From Streptomyces sp. Ru71 (GTDB taxonomy: Bacteria; Actinomycetota; Actinomycetes; Streptomycetales; Streptomycetaceae), in assembly GCF_002920535.1 (NCBI RefSeq), contig NZ_PQSS01000047.1:1-57796 (forward strand): a stretch of 57,796 nt of DNA, in the 5' to 3' direction. The notes under the pieces were generated by a model. It saw nothing but the letters and a program-made list of their open reading frames with translations, was not told the origin of the DNA and did no database searches. Every line of letters begins with the position of its first letter. Position 1 is the stretch's first letter. The position numbers and the translations under genes were made by a program. Of the stretch, positions 49,297 through 56,672 are shown piece after piece.

Positions 49297-50558
49297 GCCT
49301 TCTTCCCCCCTGGCTCGCCCTCCTGTTCCGCGTGCGTCTGCGCCGACCGGGCCACCTCCAGCTCGTGCTGGTGCTCGATGGCCTCAAGACGGTCGGCCTC
49401 CAGCAGCTCGTGCACGGAGTTCATCAGCGTCTCCATGTCGACGACCCCCGTGTAGGCGCCGTACCGCCCGGTCACCGCGACCCGCCCGGCGCTGTCGGTG
49501 AGCACCGCCTCCAGCGCGTCGCGCAGGGTCGCGTCCCGGGTCACCGTGTCGCTGACCAGCGTCCCCGCCCGCGCCAGCGAGCCCTTGGCCCGCATCAGGT
49601 CGCCGCGCCGCAGCCACTTGTAGGGGCGGCGGCGCTTGTCGAGCAGCAGGATCTCGTTGGTGCCGCTGGAGCGCAGCAGGCCGAAGATCTGCTGCAGCGG
49701 GGTGTCCACGGTGACCGTCGGATAGTCGGTGATCTCCACATCGCGTACGCGGGTCAGGTTCAGCCGCTTCAGGGCCGCCCCGGCGCCGACGAACCCGGAG
49801 ACGAAGTCGTCGGCGGGGTTGGTCAGGATCGCCTCCGGGGTGTCGAACTGGGCGATGTGCGAGCGCTCGCGCAGCACCGCGATGCGGTCGCCGAGCTTGA
49901 TGGCCTCGTCGAAGTCGTGGGTGACGAAGACGATCGTCTTGTGCAGCTCGTGCTGGAGCCGGATCAGCTCGTCCTGGAGGTGGTCGCGGGTGATCGGGTC
50001 GACCGCGCCGAACGGCTCGTCCATCAGCAGCACCGGCGGATCGGCGGCCAGCGCGCGGGCCACGCCGACGCGCTGCTGCTGCCCGCCGGACAGCTGGCGC
50101 GGATAGCGGCCGTGGAACTCGCCGGGGTCCAGCCCGACCAGGTCCAGCAGCTCCTCCACCCGGGAGCGGATCCGGGACCTGGACCAGCCGACCATCCTCG
50201 GCACCAGCGCGATGTTCTGGGCGACGGTCATGTGCGGGAACAGGCCCGCCGACTGGATGGCGTAGCCGACCTTGCGGCGCAGCTTCACCGGGTCCATGTC
50301 GGTGACGTCCTCGCCGTTGATGCGGATGCGCCCGCCGGTCGGCTCGATCAGCCGGTTGATCATCTTCAGGGTCGTCGACTTGCCGCAGCCCGAGGGGCCG
50401 ACGAAGATCACGGTCTCGCCGGCCTTGATCTCCATGCTGACGTTGTCGACGGCCGGTGCGGCACTGCCCGGGTAGCGCTTGGTGAGGTTCTCCAGCTCGA
50501 TGGCCGCCCCCGCGACGGAAGCCCCCGAGGCGCGGGACACGTCAGGCACGTCAGGCAC
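49293..50558 (-). CDS. glycine betaine-type ABC transporter ATPase with CBS domains
   Basis: This 421-residue ATPase (OpuCA/ProV type) has Walker A GPSGCGKST (about 54-62), signature LSGGQQQRVGVARAL, Walker B VLLMDEPFGAVDP and H-loop VTHDFDEAIKLGD. The C-terminal third (about 280-395) contains a CBS pair (VTVDTPLQQIFGLLRSSGTNEILLL and TRDATLRDALEAVLTDSAGRVAV), which in OpuA-type ATPases senses ionic strength or ligands. The GTG start at 50558 overlaps the upstream permease by 8 bp. It is the energising component of the operon. Confidence 0.92.
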   Translation of the reverse strand: MPDVPDVSRASGASVAGAAIELENLTKRYPGSAAPAVDNVSMEIKAGETVIFVGPSGCGKSTTLKMINRLIEPTGGRIRINGEDVTDMDPVKLRRKVGYAIQSAGLFPHMTVAQNIALVPRMVGWSRSRIRSRVEELLDLVGLDPGEFHGRYPRQLSGGQQQRVGVARALAADPPVLLMDEPFGAVDPITRDHLQDELIRLQHELHKTIVFVTHDFDEAIKLGDRIAVLRERSHIAQFDTPEAILTNPADDFVSGFVGAGAALKRLNLTRVRDVEITDYPTVTVDTPLQQIFGLLRSSGTNEILLLDKRRRPYKWLRRGDLMRAKGSLARAGTLVSDTVTRDATLRDALEAVLTDSAGRVAVTGRYGAYTGVVDMETLMNSVHELLEADRLEAIEHQHELEVARSAQTHAEQEGEPGGKKA

Positions 50559-51198
50559 GGATCCCCCTGGGGATGGTCAGCCGTCCGATCAGGACGTACG
50601 CGGCGTCGAACAGCAGGGCGAGCACGATGATCCCGAGCGTGCCCGCGAGCACCTGGTTCAGGGCGTTCTTGCTGCCCAGCGAGGCCAGCCCGCGGAAGAT
50701 CTCGTTGCCGAGCCCGGGCCCGGAGGCGTAGGCGGCGACGGCCGCGATGCCCATCAGCATCTGGGTCGCCACCCGGATGCCGGTCAGGATCGGCGGCCAG
50801 GCCAGCGGCAGCTCCACCCGCACCAGCCGCATCGGCCCGGACATGCCGATGCCGCGCGCCGCGTCCACCAGCGCCGGATCGACACCGCGCAGGCCCACGA
50901 TGCAGTTGCGGACGACCGGCAGCAGTCCGTACAGCGTCAGCGAGATCACCGTTGGCGGCACACCCAGGCCCACGACCGGGATCAGCAGACCGATCATGGC
51001 GAGGGAGGGGATGGTGAGGAGGGTGGCCGTGGTGAGCGTGGCCAGGTTGCCGGCCCAGCCGCTGCGGTAGGTCGCGACCCCGATGAGCACGCCCAGCGCG
51101 GTCGCCAGGACCATGCACTGGAAGACCACGCTGGCGTGTTGCCAGGCGTCGGTGAGCAGCTGCTGGTGGCGCGTGCCGAGGTACTCCCAGAAGTTCAC
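50551..51198 (-). CDS. glycine betaine-type ABC transporter permease
   Basis: This 215-residue permease with about five membrane segments includes the loop ALVDAARGIGMSGPMRLVRVELPLAWPPIL, paralogous to the loop of the permease at 48484. The GTG start (MNFWEYLGTRH) has GAGGTGAGG upstream. It begins 26 bp after the stop of the Lrp gene, so the regulator may be co-transcribed with the transporter. The order permease-ATPase-permease-binding protein matches known OpuC-type operons. Confidence 0.87.
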   Translation of the reverse strand: MNFWEYLGTRHQQLLTDAWQHASVVFQCMVLATALGVLIGVATYRSGWAGNLATLTTATLLTIPSLAMIGLLIPVVGLGVPPTVISLTLYGLLPVVRNCIVGLRGVDPALVDAARGIGMSGPMRLVRVELPLAWPPILTGIRVATQMLMGIAAVAAYASGPGLGNEIFRGLASLGSKNALNQVLAGTLGIIVLALLFDAAYVLIGRLTIPRGIRA

Positions 51199-51224
51199 CC
51201 GGCCTCACCTCGCCCCACTGACGG

Positions 51225-51707
51225 CTACACGGAACGCTCCCGGTCCTCCGCCGCCTGCTGCACCAGCGGGATGATCCGCAGCGGCACGGGGTTCTCCATG
51301 ACGATCGCGGTGGAGGCCCGGACGATGCCATCAAAACCGACGACCCGGTCGATCACCCGCTGGAGATCGGCGTTGGAGCGGGCCACCAGCCGGCACATCA
51401 TGTCCCCGGTGCCGGTCGTGGTGTGCAGCTCCAGCACCTCCGGCACGGTCGCCAAGTGGGCGCGTACATCGGCCCCTTGGCCCTGCCGGATCTGCAGCGT
51501 GGCGAACGCGGTGACCGGGTAGCCGAGGGCCGCCGGGTCCACCTCGGGGCCGAATCCGCGGATGACTCCGTTCGACTGAAGCCGGTCCAGCCGGGCCTGC
51601 ACCGTCCCGCGTGCCACACCGAGCCGCCGGGACATCTCCAGCACCCCGATGCGCGGTTCCTGCGCGAGCAGCACGATGATCCGGCCGTCCAGGTGATCGA
51701 TCGCCAC
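51225..51707 (-). CDS. Lrp/AsnC family transcriptional regulator
   Basis: This 160-residue Lrp-type regulator has an N-terminal helix-turn-helix (about 3-60: HLDGRIIVLLAQEPRIGVLEMSRRLGVARGTVQARLDRL split) and a C-terminal RAM ligand-binding domain (about 68-150). The GTG at 51707 is chosen because GGGAGG lies 5 nt upstream; more upstream in-frame sequence crosses the hppD promoter region. It is divergent from hppD and immediately upstream of the ABC operon, so it may respond to an aromatic amino acid and regulate hppD, or regulate the transporter, or both. Confidence 0.9.
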   Translation of the reverse strand: MAIDHLDGRIIVLLAQEPRIGVLEMSRRLGVARGTVQARLDRLQSNGVIRGFGPEVDPAALGYPVTAFATLQIRQGQGADVRAHLATVPEVLELHTTTGTGDMMCRLVARSNADLQRVIDRVVGFDGIVRASTAIVMENPVPLRIIPLVQQAAEDRERSV

Positions 51708-51742
51708 AGCAGCCTCCCAGGGGTGGGCATCCTGTACAGAAA

Positions 51743-51758
51743 GGCCGTAGGTACGGCC
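51743..51758. promoter_or_regulatory. inverted repeat in the lrp-hppD gap
   Basis: GGCCGTA-GG-TACGGCC is a perfect 7-bp inverted repeat with a 2-nt spacer, located 36 bp upstream of the Lrp start and 74 bp upstream of hppD. It is a plausible Lrp operator. Confidence 0.5.
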
Positions 51759-51788
51759 GTATCGCTGAGCAGATTGCCCAGTGAACAC

Positions 51789-51800
51789 GCAAACTATTGC
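51789..51800. promoter_or_regulatory. short inverted repeat GCAA-N4-TTGC upstream of hppD
   Basis: GCAAACTATTGC, with nearby TTGC repeats (TTGCCC at 51774 and CTTGC at about 51806), is 32 bp upstream of the hppD ATG. It may form part of a regulator site. Confidence 0.35.
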
Positions 51801-51831
51801 GCACCTTGCAGAGCGGGGCCAGGCTTCGGCT

Positions 51832-52977
51832 ATGACGCAGACCACACACCACACTCCCGACACCGCCCGGCAGGCCGACCCCTTCCCGGTCAAGGGAATG
51901 GACGCGGTCGTCTTCGCCGTGGGCAACGCCAAGCAGGCCGCGCACTACTACTCCACCGCCTTCGGCATGCAGCTGGTCGCCTACTCCGGACCGGAGAACG
52001 GCAGCCGCGAGACCGCTTCGTACGTGCTGGAGAACGGCTCCGCGCGGTTCGTGTTCACCTCGGTGATCAAGCCCGCCACCGCCTGGGGGCACTTCCTCGC
52101 CCAGCACGTGGCCGAGCACGGCGACGGCGTCATCGACCTCGCCATCGAGGTGCCGGACGCGCGCGCCGCGTACGCCTACGCCGTCGAGCAGGGCGCGAAG
52201 AGCGTCGCCGAGCCGTACGAGCTGAAGGACGAGCACGGCACCGTCGTCCTCGCCGCCATCGCCACCTATGGCGAGACCCGCCACACCCTCGTCGACCGCA
52301 GCGGCTACGACGGCCCCTACCTGCCGGGCTACGTCGCCGCCAAGCCGATCGTCGAGCCGCCCGCCCAGCGCACCTTCCAGGCCATCGACCACTGCGTGGG
52401 CAACGTCGAGCTCGGCAAGATGAACGAGTGGGTCGGCTTCTACAACAAGGTCATGGGCTTCACGAACATGAAGGAGTTCGTGGGCGACGACATCGCCACC
52501 GAGTACTCGGCGCTGATGTCGAAGGTCGTCGCCGACGGCACGCTCAAGGTCAAGTTCCCGATCAACGAGCCCGCCATCGCCAAGAAGAAGTCCCAGATCG
52601 ACGAGTACCTGGAGTTCTACGGCGGTGCCGGCGTCCAGCACATCGCCCTGAACACCGGCGACATCGTGCAGACCGTGCGCACCATGCGCGCGGCCGGCGT
52701 GGAGTTCCTCGACACCCCCGACTCCTACTACGACACGCTGGGGGAGTGGGTCGGCGAGACCCGGGTGCCGATCGACACCCTGCGCGAGCTGAAGATCCTC
52801 GCCGACCGTGACGAGGACGGCTATCTGCTGCAGATCTTCACCAAGCCGGTCCAGGACAAGCCGACCGTCTTCTTCGAGATCATCGAGCGGCACGGCTCCA
52901 TGGGCTTCGGCAAGGGCAACTTCAAGGCGCTGTTCGAGGCGATCGAGCGCGAGCAGGAGCGGCGCGGCAACCTCTGA
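51832..52977 (+). CDS. hppD: 4-hydroxyphenylpyruvate dioxygenase
   Basis: HPPD converts 4-hydroxyphenylpyruvate to homogentisate with O2 and Fe(II), a step in tyrosine catabolism and a source of ochronotic pigment. The 381-residue protein has two vicinal-oxygen-chelate halves; the C-terminal one holds the iron ligands His187 (AIDHCVGNVE), His270 (VQHIALNTGDI) and Glu349 (FFEIIERHG), numbering that agrees with S. avermitilis HPPD. The ATG at 51832 gives MTQTTHHTPD, as in that enzyme. It is divergent from an Lrp-type gene that probably regulates it. Confidence 0.96.
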   Translation: MTQTTHHTPDTARQADPFPVKGMDAVVFAVGNAKQAAHYYSTAFGMQLVAYSGPENGSRETASYVLENGSARFVFTSVIKPATAWGHFLAQHVAEHGDGVIDLAIEVPDARAAYAYAVEQGAKSVAEPYELKDEHGTVVLAAIATYGETRHTLVDRSGYDGPYLPGYVAAKPIVEPPAQRTFQAIDHCVGNVELGKMNEWVGFYNKVMGFTNMKEFVGDDIATEYSALMSKVVADGTLKVKFPINEPAIAKKKSQIDEYLEFYGGAGVQHIALNTGDIVQTVRTMRAAGVEFLDTPDSYYDTLGEWVGETRVPIDTLRELKILADRDEDGYLLQIFTKPVQDKPTVFFEIIERHGSMGFGKGNFKALFEAIEREQERRGNL

Positions 52978-53029
52978 GCTCCGCTCGCCGGCCAGGTCAA
53001 CGGTTCGTTCGTCTTTGTCCGCGGCGCCG

Positions 53030-53063
53030 TTGTGGCTGGTCGCGCGGTTCCCCGCGCCCCTTT
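53030..53063 (+). repeat. dispersed Streptomyces intergenic repeat, copy 3
   Basis: TTGTGGCTGGTCGCGCGGTT then CCCCGCGCCCCTTT, lying between hppD and the convergent TPR gene. It is the closest match to copy 2 at 27000 and overlaps the terminator. Confidence 0.8.
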
Positions 53064-53074
53064 GGGGCGCGGGG
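53050..53074. terminator. bidirectional terminator between hppD and the TPR gene
   Basis: A perfect 11-bp stem (CCCCGCGCCCC, 53050-53060; GGGGCGCGGGG, 53064-53074) with loop TTT lies between convergent genes, with little T-tail. Confidence 0.7.
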
Positions 53075-53076
53075 TC

Positions 53077-54510
53077 TCAACTCGGGATCTTGGTCTGTGG
53101 GGGTTCGCCCAGTGCGGCCAGGGCGCTTCGGGCCTCCTGCGCGTCCAGGGGGGAGAAGTACGGGTTGATCCGCAGGGCCTCCTGGAGGTGGCGGCGGGCC
53201 GGGCCCGTCTGGCCCAGGGACTTCTCGATCATGCCCCGGTGGAAGGCGTACGGCGCGCTGCGCACCGTACCGCCGTGCTCCCGGTCCGTGGCGGCCACCG
53301 CGAACCTCAGCGCCTCCCGGTCCTGGCCCGCCCGGTGCAGCGCCCAGCCCAGCGCGTCGGCCACCTCGATGCCGGGCTGGCGCTGCCACTCGGCGCGCAG
53401 CAGCCGCACCGCCTCCACGGCGTCCCCGTGGTCGGCCTCCAGCCGGCCGAGCACCAGCGCGTCGTCCACCCCGCCCGACTCCTCCAGCCGGACCCGCTCA
53501 CGCAGCAGGTCGTACTGCACCCGGGCCGGCTGGGCGAGCCCCAGCGAGTCGTACAACTCGCCCAGCTCCAGCGCGTAGGCCGGCAGCGGCTGCCGCTCCA
53601 GCGCCACCCGGTACGCGCTCAGCGCCTCCGAGGTGCGCCCAAGCGCCGCCAGCGCCCGCCCCTGCCCGGCCTGGCCCGCCCGCTGGTCCGGGTCCAGCCG
53701 CACCGCCTCGCTGAAGTGCCGCAGCGCCACCTCCGGCTCCCCGCGCTCGAACGCCAGCTGCCCCGCCCGCTCCAGATACGCCGCCTGCTCGGACGGGTTC
53801 CGCGCGGCCGCCGCCGCGTCCGCCAGCGCCGCCGCCGCGTCCTCCCGCCAGCCGCGGTCCCGGAACACCCCCGCGGCCCGCGCCCGCACCGCCGGACCGG
53901 AGTGCAACGCCGTCAGCCGGTCCAGGGCCCGCCCTGCCGCCTTGTAGTCGCCGACCCCGGTGCACGCGTCGATCAGCGGCCCGTACGCCGTCCACCGCTT
54001 CGGCTGGGCCTTCAGCGCCTCCTCGGCGTAGCCGCGCGCCGCCCGGAAGTCCCGCCGCGCGTTCGCCAGCACCGCGAGCCCCTCCAGCGCCTCGGCGTTG
54101 CCCCGCTCCCGCACGGTGAGCGAGGTGCGCAGCGCCCGCTCCGCCTTCGGGAACGCGCCCGCCGCGTCCGCCGTGCGGCGGCCCTGCTCCACATAGGCGG
54201 TGCCCAGCACCGCCCACGCCGCCGCGTCCTTGGGACGGGTGCGCAGATACGCCTCCCGCTCGGCGATCAGCGCGTCCAGATCGGGCAGCGCCGCCGGCAC
54301 CCCGGCGCGCACCGCGGCCTGCGCCTGCGCCCCCGCGGCCGGCTGCGGCGGCCGTCGCACGGGCTCCCCGCCGGGCCGCAGCACCAGCACCGCCCCGCCG
54401 AGCACGAGCGCGCCCGCGAGCGAGGCGAGCAGCACCCGGACCGGCCACCGGCGACGCGCGGGCGCGGCTTCCTCGACCCTCTCCCGGTTCCTGCTGCCGT
54501 GGTTGTCCAT
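53077..54510 (-). CDS. membrane-anchored tetratricopeptide repeat protein
   Basis: This 477-residue protein has a short cytoplasmic N-terminus, one membrane segment (about 23-43) and a long region of TPR-like helical pairs (about 80-470; ALGRTSEALSAYRVALERQP and ERGEPEVALRHFSEAVRLDP are clear units). TPR arrays mediate protein-protein contacts, so it probably scaffolds an envelope complex. The ATG at 54510 is preferred; an in-frame GTG lies three codons upstream. It is divergent from the FAD oxidase gene and converges on hppD. Confidence 0.85.
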   Translation of the reverse strand: MDNHGSRNRERVEEAAPARRRWPVRVLLASLAGALVLGGAVLVLRPGGEPVRRPPQPAAGAQAQAAVRAGVPAALPDLDALIAEREAYLRTRPKDAAAWAVLGTAYVEQGRRTADAAGAFPKAERALRTSLTVRERGNAEALEGLAVLANARRDFRAARGYAEEALKAQPKRWTAYGPLIDACTGVGDYKAAGRALDRLTALHSGPAVRARAAGVFRDRGWREDAAAALADAAAAARNPSEQAAYLERAGQLAFERGEPEVALRHFSEAVRLDPDQRAGQAGQGRALAALGRTSEALSAYRVALERQPLPAYALELGELYDSLGLAQPARVQYDLLRERVRLEESGGVDDALVLGRLEADHGDAVEAVRLLRAEWQRQPGIEVADALGWALHRAGQDREALRFAVAATDREHGGTVRSAPYAFHRGMIEKSLGQTGPARRHLQEALRINPYFSPLDAQEARSALAALGEPPQTKIPS

Positions 54511-54609
54511 GGCGCTCACTGTGCGCCAGCACCCCCGCCGCCCACGGCATACGGCAGCCGCCGTCCACAGGGGTTCACACCGATGGCCCCCGGGTGCGAA
54601 CCTGTGATC

Positions 54610-56010
54610 ATGAGCCGTATCGAAGCGCCTCGCGACGAGCACACGGGCAACCTCCTGGACCGGCTTCTGTCGTATCTGCCCGCCGAGGCGGTCCTCACGG
54701 ACCCCGACGTCACGGCCTCCTACGCCAACGACATGGCGAGCTTCTGCCCGGCCGGCACCCCGGCCGTGGTGGTCCTTCCGCGCACGGTCGAGCAGGTGCA
54801 GCACGTCATGCGCACCGCCACCGAACTGCGCGTCCCGGTCGTCCCGCAGGGCGCCCGCACCGGCCTGTCCGGCGGCGCCAACGCCACCGACGGCTGCATC
54901 GTGCTGTCCCTGACCAAGATGGACCGCATCCTGGAGATCAGCCCCGTCGACCGGGTCGCCGTCGTCGAACCGGGCGTGATCAACGCGACGCTCTCCCGCG
55001 CGGTGGACGAGTACGGCCTGTACTACCCGCCGGACCCGTCCAGTTGGGAGATGTGCACCATCGGCGGGAACATCGGCACCGCCTCCGGCGGCCTGTGCTG
55101 CGTGAAGTACGGCGTCACCGCCGAGTACGTGCTCGGCCTGGACGTCGTCCTCGCCGACGGCCGCCTGATGTCCACCGGCCGCCGTACCGCCAAGGGGGTC
55201 GCGGGATACGACCTGACCCGCCTGTTCGTCGGCTCCGAGGGCTCGCTCGGCATCGTCGTCCGGGCCGTCCTCGCGCTCAAGCCGAAGCCGCCCGCGCAGC
55301 TGGTGCTGGCCGCGGAGTTCGCCTCGGCGGCCGCCGCCTGTGACGCGGTGTGCCGGATCATGGAGGCCGGACACGTGCCGTCACTCCTCGAACTGATGGA
55401 CCGTACAACGGTCAAGGCGGTCAACGACCTCGCCCACATGGGCCTGCCCGAGACGACGGAGGCGCTGCTGCTGGCCGCCTTCGACACCCCCGCCCCGGCC
55501 GCCGACCTCGCGGCCGTCGGCGCGCTGTGCGAGGCCGCCGGCGCCACCCAGGTCGTCCCGGCCGAGGACGCCGCCGAGTCGGAACTGCTGCTCCAGGCCC
55601 GCCGGCTGTCCCTGACGGCACTGGAGGCGGTCAAGGGCACGACCATGATCGACGACGTGTGCGTGCCCCGCTCCCGGCTCGGGGACATGCTGGAGGGCGT
55701 CGAGCGCATCGCCGAGAAGTACAACCTGACCATCGGGGTCTGCGCCCACGCCGGCGACGGCAACACCCACCCCACCGTCTGCTTCGACGCCGCCGACCCC
55801 GACGAGTCCCGGCGCGCTCGCGAGTCGTTCGACGAGATCATGGCCCTCGGCCTGCAACTCGGCGGCACGATCACCGGCGAGCACGGCGTGGGCGTCCTGA
55901 AGAAGGAGTGGCTGGCGCGCGAGATCGGCCCCGTGGGCGTGGAGATGCAGCGGGCCGTCAAGCAGGTCTTCGACCCGCTGGGCATCCTCAACCCCACGAA
56001 GCTCTTCTGA
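54610..56010 (+). CDS. FAD-linked oxidase of the GlcD/D-lactate dehydrogenase type
   Basis: This 466-residue flavoprotein of the VAO family oxidises a 2-hydroxy acid such as D-lactate or glycolate. The FAD-binding half (about 40-220) shows VVPQGARTGLSGGANATDG, IGGNIGTASGGLCCVKYG and RTAKGVAGYDLTRLFVGSEG. The C-terminal substrate domain carries CAHAGDGNTHP (the metal/substrate His) and GTITGEHGVGVLKK. The ATG at 54610 gives MSRIEAPRDEHTGN. It has no membrane segment, so it is predicted cytoplasmic. The exact substrate is not defined by sequence alone. Confidence 0.9.
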   Translation: MSRIEAPRDEHTGNLLDRLLSYLPAEAVLTDPDVTASYANDMASFCPAGTPAVVVLPRTVEQVQHVMRTATELRVPVVPQGARTGLSGGANATDGCIVLSLTKMDRILEISPVDRVAVVEPGVINATLSRAVDEYGLYYPPDPSSWEMCTIGGNIGTASGGLCCVKYGVTAEYVLGLDVVLADGRLMSTGRRTAKGVAGYDLTRLFVGSEGSLGIVVRAVLALKPKPPAQLVLAAEFASAAAACDAVCRIMEAGHVPSLLELMDRTTVKAVNDLAHMGLPETTEALLLAAFDTPAPAADLAAVGALCEAAGATQVVPAEDAAESELLLQARRLSLTALEAVKGTTMIDDVCVPRSRLGDMLEGVERIAEKYNLTIGVCAHAGDGNTHPTVCFDAADPDESRRARESFDEIMALGLQLGGTITGEHGVGVLKKEWLAREIGPVGVEMQRAVKQVFDPLGILNPTKLF

Positions 56011-56029
56011 CCGCTTCCTCCCGGACGCC

Positions 56030-56443
56030 TCACTGGGCGAGCAACTGGTCGAGCGCGTCGTCGATCCCCAGCTGCTCGCCCTCCGTCCCCGGCGGCACCA
56101 CCCGCAGCGTGCGCTCCAGCCACGCCGACACCTGGGCGGCGGGCGCCTCCAGCAGGGCGTCCCCGTCCGGCGAGCTGAGCGCCATCAGCACGACGCCGCG
56201 CCCGTCGACCTTCGTCGGCCACACCCGCACGTCCCCGTGCCCGCACGGCCGGAACACCCCCTCCACCAGCAGCTCCCGCGCGAACGTCCAGTGCACCGGG
56301 CACTCGGAGTTGATGTGGAAGGCGATGTGCACGGCGTAGGGGTCGTCGGTGCGGTAGGCCAGCCGGGCCGGTACGGGGATGCCGCGTTCCGGCGACAGGA
56401 TCAGCCGCAGCTCCAGTTCGCGTTCCACGACGGTGTGCGTCAC
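56030..56443 (-). CDS. ssgG: SsgA-like sporulation and cell division protein SsgG
   Basis: This 137-residue protein of the SsgA-like (SALP) family is found only in sporulating actinobacteria. Conserved features are the hydrophobic RLAYRTDDPYAVHIAFH tract, WTFARELLVEGV and GDVRVWP. SALPs steer septum placement and cell-wall remodelling during sporulation. Position next to the FAD oxidase matches ssgG of S. coelicolor, whose loss gives irregular septation, as I recall. The GTG start at 56443 has GAGAGG 7 nt upstream. Confidence 0.9.
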   Translation of the reverse strand: MTHTVVERELELRLILSPERGIPVPARLAYRTDDPYAVHIAFHINSECPVHWTFARELLVEGVFRPCGHGDVRVWPTKVDGRGVVLMALSSPDGDALLEAPAAQVSAWLERTLRVVPPGTEGEQLGIDDALDQLLAQ

Positions 56444-56672
56444 GTGCGTTCCTCTCGGTCGTAGGCCCCACGGTGGGCCCGCGGGAGGTGAGAGGGGGCC
56501 GGGCCGGAAGCATTACGCGGGTTCGGAGAATTTTTTTCCGAGGCGGTGAAGGAACGGGTGCGGCGTTGCCCGGAAAGGGGTGGGTCCGGCGGGAGAGGCG
56601 GTGGCGCTCGCGCTCGTCTGATAGATGTGGAGGCCGCCATACGACCCCCTCGACAGATACGGGACGACGGAC

